Shown: piece after piece, positions 17,314-25,449 of the stretch
Layout of the letters: each line of letters begins with the position of its first letter
Position numbering within the stretch: position 1 is the first letter of the stretch
Origin: CF-72 sp051006215
GTDB lineage: Bacteria > Chloroflexota > UBA6077 > CF-72
NCBI GenBank assembly: GCA_051006215.1
Contig: JBPCIO010000005.1
Span: 1-64,000, forward strand
DNA: 64,000 nt
Direction of reading: 5' to 3'
Position numbers and translations under genes: made by a program
The notes under the pieces: model-generated
The model's database searches: none
The model's input: only the letters and a program-made list of their open reading frames with translations
Told to the model about the DNA's origin: nothing

Positions 17314-17958
17314 TTAGCCTGAGGTCTCCTCCTCCGTCGCTGGTTCAGCGGCGTCGGCGGCCTCAGTCGGTTCGGCGGCAGCTTCCACGGGCTCCTCTTC
17401 CTCCCGCGGCGGCTGCACCATCGCCAGGACTTCCTCTGGCGGGTCAAGCACCTTGTACGTCGCCGATTCGGGCAGGTCGCTGACGTGGATGGCATCGTGC
17501 AGCTCCAGCAGTGAGCTTACGTCGACCTCGATGGCCTCTGGCAGGTCGCCTGCTCTAGCGGTGACCCGCAGCTCCGTTCTCGGGTGAGACATCACACCAC
17601 CCAGCTTGGTGACCGCGATCGACTCGCCGACGAAGCGCACCGGCACGCTGCTCGTAACCGACTCCTCCATCGACACGGCTTGGAATTCGATATGCAGAAT
17701 CTGACCAGAGCGCGGGTCGCGCTGGATGTCCTTCAGAAGGGCAAGCTCAGAGCGATCCTGGACGGCGATGGTGACCACACCGGTGCGACCACCGTGGGCT
17801 AACAGGTACTCCATCGCCCGCGCTGGCGCCTGAATCGCGCGTGGATCGCCGTGGCCGTAGATGTTGGCCGGCACGAGACCCTGGCGGCGCAATCGCCGGA
17901 CGTGCTTTCCAAACACGCCGCGGGTTTCGGCGAGCAGCTCTAGGTCGTTCGTGGGCAT
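17314..17958 (-). CDS. rplY: 50S ribosomal protein L25/general stress protein CTC
   Basis: 5S rRNA-binding ribosomal protein of the long TL5/CTC type (214 residues). The N-terminal L25 domain has RRLRRQGLVPANIYGHG and LLKDIQRDPRSGQILHIEFQAVS. The C-terminal beta domain (SSVPVRFVGES, MSHPRTELRVTARAGDLPEAIEVDVSSL) follows, and the protein ends in a strongly acidic Ala/Glu tail. Length and domain order fit CTC rather than short E. coli L25. It is convergent with mobA. Confidence 0.95.
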   Translation of the reverse strand: MPTNDLELLAETRGVFGKHVRRLRRQGLVPANIYGHGDPRAIQAPARAMEYLLAHGGRTGVVTIAVQDRSELALLKDIQRDPRSGQILHIEFQAVSMEESVTSSVPVRFVGESIAVTKLGGVMSHPRTELRVTARAGDLPEAIEVDVSSLLELHDAIHVSDLPESATYKVLDPPEEVLAMVQPPREEEEPVEAAAEPTEAADAAEPATEEETSG

Positions 17959-17991
17959 GTGGGTCGGAGTATACGTTCTTTGCGAGGCGCG

Positions 17992-18303
17992 CTACAGGCC
18001 CGCGAAGCGCGCGGTCAGGACAACCGACCAGGCGCCAACGCTAGCCGCAAACACGTTCAGGTCGCCGATCTTGACCGGCTCAGGTGCCTGAACGGCGGAT
18101 CCAACCACCTGCCCGAGGCAGGCGGCCAGAAGGCCCAGGACTACGTACCAGGCGAGGCGCGAAACGCCCCGGCCGACCAGCATGAAGCATGCAGCGGCAT
18201 TGATGACGCCGAGCAAACCAGCCAGGATGAGCCACGGCGGCAGCGACGGGACCATGCCCGCAGGCACGAACGACATGAGCTTGCCAATTTGGAGCCTACG
18301 CAA
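17992..18303 (-). CDS. Small membrane protein of unknown function
   Basis: A 103-residue hydrophobic protein with three predicted membrane helices (around WLILAGLLGVINAAACFMLV, WYVVLGLLAACLGQVVG and NVFAASVGAWSVVL). I recognise no family. It lies 33 bp upstream of the L25 gene on the same strand and could be co-transcribed with it. It is divergent from the FHA gene, with 85 bp between. Confidence 0.6.
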   Translation of the reverse strand: MRRLQIGKLMSFVPAGMVPSLPPWLILAGLLGVINAAACFMLVGRGVSRLAWYVVLGLLAACLGQVVGSAVQAPEPVKIGDLNVFAASVGAWSVVLTARFAGL

Positions 18304-18388
18304 GTCGTTGCCGGCTCGTCAATGTTGGAATTCGAGCGTGGATGCAAGAGGGTTCGAGCGGGCCCAAAGTTAGAATGGGCATGCCCCG

Positions 18389-19189
18389 ATGCTGGCGCGC
18401 TTCGAGCAACTGATGCAAGACGCGGTCGAAGGCAGCCTACGCCGCGTGTTTCCGACCACCCTCCAGCCGGTGCAGCTCGCCAAGGCCGCCGCGCGAGCGA
18501 TGGAGCAAGGCCAAGTGATCGGCGTGCACGGCCCGCAGGTGGCCAACGCGTATCGGCTGCGCCTGGCACCGCGCGACCTGGAGCGCTTCGCTCACTACGC
18601 GGCAACGCTGTCGCTCGAGCTCAGCCGGTACCTGGTGGAGTATGCGCGCGAGCGCGGCCTGCAGCCCATCGCCGAGCCGCGTGTCGAGCTGCTCGGGGAC
18701 GCCACCGTCAAGGTGGGCACTGTCCGCGCAGAGGCGCAGTTCGTTGATCTTGCGCCTGCGTTGAAGAAAGCTGTCGAGGCTGGGGCGGCAGGCACCCGCC
18801 GACTGCGTCTTGCGGACCTGGCGAGCGCCCGCGCAGCCGCTCGGGATACGTATGCCGAAGGTAATCCGGTGCTTTGGCTTGTCGACGCTTCGGGTGAGCG
18901 CTTCCTGCTCGAATCCCAGGTCGGCATCGTTCGCGTCGGGCGCGGCGCCGACAACGACCTGGTTCTGAGCAATCAACGCGTTTCGCGCTACCACGCCCAG
19001 GTTCGGTGGGTCGAGTCCAGCTGGCTCGTCTACGATCTCGACAGCACCAATGGCACATGGGTGGATGAGCAGCGGGTACTGCCGTCGCGTCCAAACCAGC
19101 TGACCCACGGCGCGGTTGTGCGATTCGGCGATCACGAGCTCAGCGCCCGCAGCGAACACGACCTCGCACCAGCCTCACATCCGGACTGA
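18389..19189 (+). CDS. FhaA-like protein: DUF3662 plus FHA domain
   Basis: A 266-residue protein. Residues 1-115 match the DUF3662/FhaA N-terminal domain (ARFEQLMQDAVEGSLRRVF, VQLAKAAARAMEQGQ). A variable linker leads to a C-terminal FHA domain (about 175-255) with GRGADNDLVL, RVSRYHAQVRW and DLDSTNGTWVD, the phosphothreonine-binding residues. In Actinobacteria FhaA pairs with FhaB beside PknA/PknB and controls cell-wall synthesis. Here the FhaB-like partner follows after 6 bp, but no kinase, phosphatase, RodA or PBP gene does. A TAGAAT at 18371-18376 may be its -10 box. Confidence 0.88.
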   Translation: MLARFEQLMQDAVEGSLRRVFPTTLQPVQLAKAAARAMEQGQVIGVHGPQVANAYRLRLAPRDLERFAHYAATLSLELSRYLVEYARERGLQPIAEPRVELLGDATVKVGTVRAEAQFVDLAPALKKAVEAGAAGTRRLRLADLASARAAARDTYAEGNPVLWLVDASGERFLLESQVGIVRVGRGADNDLVLSNQRVSRYHAQVRWVESSWLVYDLDSTNGTWVDEQRVLPSRPNQLTHGAVVRFGDHELSARSEHDLAPASHPD

Positions 19190-19195
19190 AGCCGC

Positions 19196-19666
19196 TTGGA
19201 CGTCCTGGACCTGGCCATCCTCGGGCTGCGTATAGCGCTGGTGGGCGTGCTGTACGGGTTCCTGGTAGTTGTCCTGCGCTCGGCCGGGCGCTGGCTGGAC
19301 ACGCCGCGGTCGGCTGAGTCCGCGGGGTCGTCCTCGAGCAGGCCTGGGCTGCGGCTCGTCGTACTTGACGCGGGTGATTCAGGGCTGACGCCTGGCCAGA
19401 CAATCGAGGTGTCGGATGAGGCCACTCTGGGCCGCGCTGAGCGGGCCGAGGTGGTGGTTGCGGATGCAGCCGTGTCGGCCGAACATGCGCGTGTTCGGCG
19501 AAGCGGCAAAAACTGGGTGGTGGTCGACCTGGGAAGCACCAATGGCACGCTGGTCAACAACTCACGCGTGAATGGCCAGACCCTGCTGCATGACGGCGAC
19601 CTACTCGTACTTGGCGGAGTCCGCCTGAAGATTGGCCTCGGTTCTTCGTCGCGGGACGAGGGCTGA
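19196..19666 (+). CDS. FhaB-like membrane-anchored FHA protein
   Basis: A 156-residue protein starting at TTG six bases after the FhaA-like gene. An N-terminal membrane helix (AILGLRIALVGVLYGFLVVV) is followed by a charged linker and an FHA domain with TLGRAERAEVVV, SAEHARVRR and DLGSTNGTLVN. The arrangement equals that of actinobacterial FhaB (FipA). It is expected to bind phosphothreonine proteins at the membrane. The kinase supplying the phosphorylation is not in the window. Confidence 0.85.
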   Translation: MDVLDLAILGLRIALVGVLYGFLVVVLRSAGRWLDTPRSAESAGSSSSRPGLRLVVLDAGDSGLTPGQTIEVSDEATLGRAERAEVVVADAAVSAEHARVRRSGKNWVVVDLGSTNGTLVNNSRVNGQTLLHDGDLLVLGGVRLKIGLGSSSRDEG

Positions 19667-19736
19667 GGCGTATCGGGAGCGTAGGTGCGCCATACTGGAC
19701 GCAGCGCAGACGCGAAAGGGGGCTAGCCGCCAAACC

Positions 19737-20081
19737 ATGTCGGACTCATTTAGCCAGTCCAAAGCCGATCAGGGCGTTATGGAACTGATCGTCGATCAGC
19801 TCGAGGAGCTGGTTGTCAGCATCATCGAAGAGATCCGCGAACGACCAATGGTCGCCCTGGCCATTGTCGCCGGTGTGGTCGGGGCGATCATCGGCTCGGT
19901 CCTGGCTGGAGGCCTGGGTCGGCGGACTTCCCCCCCAGTGCACGTCGTTCGCAAGGCACGTGGGGTGTCGGAGGCAGCCGATTTAGCGGGATTGGGGCTC
20001 AGACTGCTCCAGAATCCTATGGTCCGCGGGTACGTGCGTTCGATTGCCGAAGGCCAGCTCAAGAAACGCTTTTCCCGCTGA
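19737..20081 (+). CDS. Single-pass membrane protein of unknown function
   Basis: A 114-residue protein from the ATG at 19737 (an in-frame start at 19632 would overlap the FhaB-like gene and adds an unconvincing Arg-rich leader). A coiled-coil-like acidic helix (ELIVDQLEELVVSIIEEI) precedes one membrane helix with glycine zipper (ALAIVAGVVGAIIGSVLAGG). A basic C-terminal segment ending KKRFSR follows. The layout resembles DUF883/YtjA-type proteins, but I cannot assign a family. It may belong to the FHA transcription unit. Confidence 0.6.
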   Translation: MSDSFSQSKADQGVMELIVDQLEELVVSIIEEIRERPMVALAIVAGVVGAIIGSVLAGGLGRRTSPPVHVVRKARGVSEAADLAGLGLRLLQNPMVRGYVRSIAEGQLKKRFSR

Positions 20082-20161
20082 GGCACCCGAGACCGCGGCC
20101 CGAGCGGCACACGCGAATTTAGAACACATGTACGAGGTGCTGGTACACTAACCCAGCACTC

Positions 20162-22960
20162 GTGGTTTCGGTTCCCACCGCGGACACACCCCGTCAGACG
20201 CGACTGGCCGTTCTGGTGCTAGTCAGCTCCAGCAGCGGCCATTTCGCTGCGCTCGCCTTCAACGGGGAAGCTACTGTCCAGCAGCTCGAGGGGCGCCCCG
20301 ACCAGGTTCCGACCGCACAACTCCTGGCTGAGTTGGTCGACGGCGTACCGGTCATCACGGACGCGCCCAGACGCGCGATCGAGGTACTCAGCCGAGCCGG
20401 CGCACGGGTGCCAGTAGTGTGGGATGTGCTCGAACTTGCCTCACTGCTCGCGCCGGGCTGTCCGAGTGGCGGCTTGGATCGGGTCGCGCAGTTCTTCTCA
20501 ATAGCCGTCACTGGATCCGGGCTGATGCCCCAGGCCCGGCGCGCGGTTATGCTGTTCGAGCTGCTGGGAACGTTGTTGGAGCAGCTCGACACGCAGACCC
20601 TGCTCCACGTCACGCGCCTGGGACTCGGGCTGGACTGGCCGCTGCGGCTGGTATTCGCGGAGGCTCTCCGGCATCGCACACTCTCGGTGCTTGAAACAGG
20701 CGCCCTTGCGGCCGGCACGCCAATCGGCGCCTGGGTCGCCCAGGGGGCGCGTGGCCGTCGGCCCCAAGCAGCCAGCCCAGCGGCTACGCCAGCGCCGTTG
20801 GACCCGGCCGATGTCTCGCGCCGGCTAGCACCGGACGCCGATATCGCCCACCTGCTACCAAACTACGAGGCCCGGGACGAGCAAGTGCGCATGGCGCAAC
20901 TGGTGACCCAGACCCTCAACCAGGGTGGCCAACTGCTGTTAGAAGCAGGGACAGGCACCGGGAAGGGTCTCGCGTATCTTCTTCCGGCCGCGCTGCACGC
21001 GCTGAAAAATGGCCGTCGCGTGGTGGTCTCGACGGCGACGACGACACTCCAGGACCAGCTCTTTGAACGCGATCTGCCGCTGGTCGAGGCCGGACTGGTC
21101 GCTCAAGACAGTCAAACGAAGGAGCCGTTACGCGCCACCGTGTTGAAGGGTCGCGCCAACTACCTGTGCCTGCGGCGCTGGCAGACGATGCTGCATGCCG
21201 ACGACCTTTCGCCGTCTGACCGCATGTTGTTGATCAAGACGCTGTTCTGGCTGCCGCACACCAGCACCGGCGATCGCGCAGAGCTGCATCTGACACCCGC
21301 CGAGGAAGAGTCCTGGCAGCGGGTAAGCGCCATCACGGAAGCCTGCACTCCACTGCGCTGCGCGTACCACCGAATCGGCGTGTGCTTTCTGGCACAGGCT
21401 AGACGAGCGGCAGAGGACAGTCACATCGTGATCGCTAATCACGCCTTGCTGCTGTCCGATCTGGCAAGCCGCAGCCGGGTACTCCCCGACTACGACGTGC
21501 TGATCGTAGACGAGGCGCATCATCTTGAGGACGAGGCCACTCACCAGCTCGGCTGGCGCTTGGGTGAGCGCGAGCTGCTCAATCGGCTGGATCGGTTGTG
21601 GAGCCCCGGCCCTGGTGAAAGCGGTGCTGTACGCGAGGCGGTTGGGCTCATCACCGCGTCGGGCGGCTTTCACCTGCACGCCGAGCTTCGGCTACTCCTG
21701 GAACGGGGCGAGCATGCAGCGCTGCAACTCGCATCGGCGATCCGCCGCTGCTTCGAGGCTCTGGTGCACCTCTTGGAGGATGCTGAGCAGCTCGGGGGTG
21801 GTGACGAGACGGCTGTGCGTATCACCCACGCTCTCCGGGCTGGGTCCGCCTGGCAGGCTCTCGAACAACAGTGGACGGAAGCCGTCGAACAGCAGCAGGT
21901 GGTCGAGGGCGTCATCGCTGAGATTTCCGCCGAGCTCGAAGCACTGCCCGGTGCGCTCGAGGCGGCGCGCGACCTGGCGGCCGAGCTGAGCGGGCATCTC
22001 GACTACTGGCGCGAGATCCGCCGCCGCTTGCGGGTGTGCATCCACGTGCCGGACCCGGCCGCCGTCCATTGGATCTCCGGCGGGGGCCGCTTTCGGTCGG
22101 CGTGGCTGAATGCCGCACCTCTGGGGGTAGCCAGCCTGCTGAGAGAGCGCCTATTCGCCATCCCCGAAGCGGCAATTCTCGTCTCGGCCACGCTCGCCGT
22201 CGGCGGCTCGTTCGACTATATGAAGCGACGCCTCGGGCTAGACGAGGCAGGTGCAGAAGCCCTCGGCTCGCCTTTCGACTACGCCCGGGCCGCGCTGCTG
22301 TACGTGCCCAACGACCTGCCCGACCCAAATCAATCCGGTTACCAGGTGTTGATGGAGCGCACCATTCTCGAGGTGGTGACCCGGCTGCACGGCCGCACGC
22401 TGGTCCTGTTCACGTCCCGCGCTCACCTGCGAGCCACCTACCATGGGCTGCGTGAGCCCCTTGCCGGCCAGGGCATCAAACTGCTGGCGCAAGGCATCGA
22501 CGAGAGCTCCCGAACCCGACTGCTGGAGGCATTCCGACGCGGCTCGCGCGTGGCGCTGTTCGGCACCAGTGCTTTCTGGGAAGGCATCGACGTGGTCGGC
22601 GAGGCACTCAGCTGCGTCATGGTCACTCGTCTTCCCTTCGCCGTGCCGACCGATCCGGTGTACGCGGCACGCGCAGAACAGTTCGACGACCCTTTCAGCG
22701 AGTACGCCGTGCCGCAAGCGGTGCTGCGCCTGAAACAGGGCTTTGGACGTCTGATTCGGTCGCGCGCCGATCGGGGCGGCGTGGTAGTGCTCGACCGGCG
22801 ACTGATTACCCGCTTCTACGGGCAGGTATTCGTCCGCTCGCTGCCTGCCTGCAGCGTACGCCAGGGGCCAGCAGCTCGAACCTGCGCCGAGGTCGGAGAC
22901 TGGGTCACGCCTGACGCGAACTTCACAAAGACGACGTTGCTGCCAGCCGCTCCAGGATAA
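20162..22960 (+). CDS. dinG: DinG-family ATP-dependent helicase
   Basis: Superfamily 2 XPD/DinG-type helicase of 932 residues, GTG start. Walker A EAGTGTGKG is near 262-270 and the DEAH box VDEAHHLED near 450. A C-terminal helicase domain has SATLAVGGSFDYM, FTSRAHLR and FGRLIRSRADRGGVVVLDRR. Cysteines near 336 and 395-408 (CTPLRC, GVC) fit an Fe-S cluster. The first 200 residues resemble a DnaQ exonuclease fold (VWDVLELASLLAPGCPSGG) but lack the catalytic acidic residues. Such fusions occur in Gram-positive DinG. It likely unwinds DNA during repair. It overlaps deoA convergently by 38 bp. Confidence 0.88.
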   Translation: MVSVPTADTPRQTRLAVLVLVSSSSGHFAALAFNGEATVQQLEGRPDQVPTAQLLAELVDGVPVITDAPRRAIEVLSRAGARVPVVWDVLELASLLAPGCPSGGLDRVAQFFSIAVTGSGLMPQARRAVMLFELLGTLLEQLDTQTLLHVTRLGLGLDWPLRLVFAEALRHRTLSVLETGALAAGTPIGAWVAQGARGRRPQAASPAATPAPLDPADVSRRLAPDADIAHLLPNYEARDEQVRMAQLVTQTLNQGGQLLLEAGTGTGKGLAYLLPAALHALKNGRRVVVSTATTTLQDQLFERDLPLVEAGLVAQDSQTKEPLRATVLKGRANYLCLRRWQTMLHADDLSPSDRMLLIKTLFWLPHTSTGDRAELHLTPAEEESWQRVSAITEACTPLRCAYHRIGVCFLAQARRAAEDSHIVIANHALLLSDLASRSRVLPDYDVLIVDEAHHLEDEATHQLGWRLGERELLNRLDRLWSPGPGESGAVREAVGLITASGGFHLHAELRLLLERGEHAALQLASAIRRCFEALVHLLEDAEQLGGGDETAVRITHALRAGSAWQALEQQWTEAVEQQQVVEGVIAEISAELEALPGALEAARDLAAELSGHLDYWREIRRRLRVCIHVPDPAAVHWISGGGRFRSAWLNAAPLGVASLLRERLFAIPEAAILVSATLAVGGSFDYMKRRLGLDEAGAEALGSPFDYARAALLYVPNDLPDPNQSGYQVLMERTILEVVTRLHGRTLVLFTSRAHLRATYHGLREPLAGQGIKLLAQGIDESSRTRLLEAFRRGSRVALFGTSAFWEGIDVVGEALSCVMVTRLPFAVPTDPVYAARAEQFDDPFSEYAVPQAVLRLKQGFGRLIRSRADRGGVVVLDRRLITRFYGQVFVRSLPACSVRQGPAARTCAEVGDWVTPDANFTKTTLLPAAPG

Positions 22961-24233
22961 CCCGCGGCGCTTCCACGGCGGTTGGTGAAAGCACCATAGC
23001 GCTACGCAGGGCGCGCTCGGCGTCTGGTAGTCGCGTTTCGTCGTTGGCGTGCAACGTTGCGATCGATTGCCCGCGATGGACAAAGTCCGCCACTTTTGCG
23101 TTGAGCAGCACGCCGACCGCGAGGTCAATCGGCTCTCCCTTGCGTTCGCGGCCAGCGCCGAGTGCGATGCTCGCCCGTGCCACGCCCAGCGCGTCCAATT
23201 TGGCCAGGTAGCCATCCTCCTCGGCCAAAAGCTGGCGTTGTATGCGCGCAGTCGGCAGCCTGGCCCGATCGTCAAACGAAGCCGCATCACCTCCCTGAGC
23301 CACGACCATGCGCCGCAGGGTCTCGCGCGCCGAACCCGAACGCAGGGCACGCTCGACCTCGACGCGACCCACCTGGCCGTTGGAAGCCAGCCCCACGATC
23401 GTGGTGGCAATATCGAGAACAAACGCGGTGAAATCGGACGGCCCGTTGCCATCCAGTGTGTCCAGGGCTTCACTCACCTCGAGCGCGTTGCCGACAGCCC
23501 GACCCAAAGGCTGCGACATATCACTCACGACGGCTGCCATCCGGCGGCCAGCCGCGGCACCGATGTCGATCATCGTTTTGGCTAGAGCCACCGCCGAATC
23601 GCGCTCGCGCAAAAACGCGCCGGAGCCGGTCTTGACGTCGAGCACGATCACACTTGCTCCAGCCGCGAGCTTCTTGGACATGATGCTGCTGGCGATCAGG
23701 GGAATACTGGGCACGGTGCCGGTCACATCCCGTAGCGCATACAGCTTGCCGTCCGCCGGTGCCAGGTCCGCGGACTGACCGCTGATAACGATGCCGATCT
23801 CGCGCAGCTGTCGCACAAACGTCGCCGCGTCCAGATCAACGTGTATGTCTTTAAAAGACTCGAGCTTGTCGACCGTACCGCCCGTGAAGCCAAGTCCGCG
23901 TCCGCTCATCTTGCCAACCGGGACCCCGACCGCGGCGACGAGCGGCATGACTGCAAGCGAGGTCTTATCGCCCACGCCGCCTGTAGAGTGCTTGTCGGCC
24001 ACCGGTCGGCCAATCGACGAGAGGTCAAGCTGTTCCCCGCTGGCAGCCATGACCTGGGTCAGGTCCGCGACTTCCGCAGCTTGCATGCCGCGCCAGCAGA
24101 CCGCCATGAGCCAGGCTGCGACCTGGTAGTCAGGTACCTCCTCGCGCACGTAGCCGTCGATGAGCACTTCGAGGTCGTGGCGCGAGTGCGTGCCGCCGGC
24201 GCACTTCTTCTCGATCAGATCCACAATCCGCAC
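22923..24233 (-). CDS. deoA: Pyrimidine-nucleoside/thymidine phosphorylase
   Basis: Glycosyltransferase-family phosphorylase of 436 residues that splits thymidine, deoxyuridine or uridine with phosphate, feeding nucleoside salvage. DKHSTGGVGDKTSL is the phosphate-binding signature; KMSGRGLGFTGGTVDKLES, SSIMSKKLAAGA and LDVKTGSGAF are family blocks. The length equals bacterial Pdp/DeoA. Whether it prefers thymidine or accepts uridine too is not clear from sequence. It follows alr on the same strand after 6 bp. Confidence 0.93.
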   Translation of the reverse strand: MRIVDLIEKKCAGGTHSRHDLEVLIDGYVREEVPDYQVAAWLMAVCWRGMQAAEVADLTQVMAASGEQLDLSSIGRPVADKHSTGGVGDKTSLAVMPLVAAVGVPVGKMSGRGLGFTGGTVDKLESFKDIHVDLDAATFVRQLREIGIVISGQSADLAPADGKLYALRDVTGTVPSIPLIASSIMSKKLAAGASVIVLDVKTGSGAFLRERDSAVALAKTMIDIGAAAGRRMAAVVSDMSQPLGRAVGNALEVSEALDTLDGNGPSDFTAFVLDIATTIVGLASNGQVGRVEVERALRSGSARETLRRMVVAQGGDAASFDDRARLPTARIQRQLLAEEDGYLAKLDALGVARASIALGAGRERKGEPIDLAVGVLLNAKVADFVHRGQSIATLHANDETRLPDAERALRSAMVLSPTAVEAPRVILERLAATSSL

Positions 24234-24239
24234 AGCGGT

Positions 24240-25412
24240 CTAGCCTGCTACAAATTCGGCGAGCTCGTCGCAGGCAAGGGTGGCCGTCATGACTGGCTTA
24301 CCGGCACGCAAATAGACGCGCGGGGCACGGCTTCCAAGTCGCACCAGCAGCTCATGCGGAATAATGCCCGCCGACTCGGCGAACTCGTCTAGCGTAATCT
24401 CGTCAACGCCCTGGCGGCCGAGGACGACCACCTCATCGCCCGGCTCCACGTCGGGCACATGCGAAACGTCTGCCATGGCCATGTCCATCGAGACCGTCCC
24501 TATCAGCGGCGCCCGCTGGCCACGAATCAGGACCCGGCCCCGATTGCTGCAGGCGCGCGGCAACCCATCGGCGTAACCGCAAGCTATCAACGCTACACGC
24601 ATGGGGCGGAAGACTTTGTACGTGCGGCCATAACCAACCGAGGAACCGACCGCCGGGGTGTGGAAGCGCACAACCCGGGCTTTGAGGGCTACCGCTCCGC
24701 GCAGCGACCCCACCCGCGGTACCCAACCCGTGGCGTAGGCCCCCGCTAGCGCGATGCCCGCTCGAATCGTGTCCAGCCCTGCGCCAGGTACGCGAAGCGC
24801 GCCCGCGGAATTCGCGGCATGCTTCAGACCCAGGCTCAGGCCCTGGCTCTCGAGCTGCTGGCTGATGGCGAGAAAGCGCGCCAACTGCTGATGCGCAAAG
24901 AAGGGATCCGCGTCATCGGCCGCAGCGAAGTGGGTATAAAACCCTTCCAGGTGCAGGCTGGGGACGTTCACCAGGCCCCGAACGATGGCCATTGCCTCTT
25001 CGGGTGGAGCTCCGTAGCGGGTCATCCAGGTGTCGACCTTCACCTGCACGCCCAGCACCTGGCCGGCCGCGCCGGCCGCGTCCGCCAGACGTTCCACTGT
25101 GCCCCAATCGCTGATGCTGGGTGTCAGATTGCTGGCGACAACTTCAGCGCAATCGTCTGCGTCCAGTCCGCCCAGGAGCAGGATGGGCTGACGAAAGCCG
25201 CCCGATCGAAGGCGGCGCGCCTCAGCCATGCGCGCCACCGCCACGCCACGTGCGCCCGCCTGAACAGCAGCAACGGCCACGGCCGAGGCCCCCATCCCAT
25301 ACGCCTGGGCTTTCACGACCGCGGTCACCCCCTCGCGCGGCTGAGCAGCGGCCTGGAGCGCACGGACGTTGTCGGCGATGGCGTCCAGGTCGACTTCGAT
25401 CCAGCACAGCAT
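24240..25412 (-). CDS. alr: Alanine racemase
   Basis: PLP-dependent racemase of 390 residues supplying D-alanine for peptidoglycan. The N-terminal barrel begins WIEVDLDAIADNVRAL with the PLP lysine K34 in VVKAQAYGMG. The usual motif is KADAYGHG, so the Gln and Met are unusual. The C-terminal domain has the catalytic Tyr region VGYGRTYK, ACGYADGLPR and GTVSMDMAMADV. The reading frame is intact and of normal length. It is divergent from proS with 37 bp between. Confidence 0.92.
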   Translation of the reverse strand: MLCWIEVDLDAIADNVRALQAAAQPREGVTAVVKAQAYGMGASAVAVAAVQAGARGVAVARMAEARRLRSGGFRQPILLLGGLDADDCAEVVASNLTPSISDWGTVERLADAAGAAGQVLGVQVKVDTWMTRYGAPPEEAMAIVRGLVNVPSLHLEGFYTHFAAADDADPFFAHQQLARFLAISQQLESQGLSLGLKHAANSAGALRVPGAGLDTIRAGIALAGAYATGWVPRVGSLRGAVALKARVVRFHTPAVGSSVGYGRTYKVFRPMRVALIACGYADGLPRACSNRGRVLIRGQRAPLIGTVSMDMAMADVSHVPDVEPGDEVVVLGRQGVDEITLDEFAESAGIIPHELLVRLGSRAPRVYLRAGKPVMTATLACDELAEFVAG

Positions 25413-25449
25413 CGATCGAGAGTGTATCGGTCATAATCTTTGCACTACG
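25413..25449. promoter_or_regulatory. Divergent alr/proS intergenic region
   Basis: Only 37 bp separate the two divergent start codons. On the plus strand a CATAAT (25432-25437) lies 12 bases before the proS ATG. On the minus strand a TACACT lies about 10 bases before the alr ATG. Both would give short-leader transcripts. No convincing -35 elements are visible. Confidence 0.3.
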
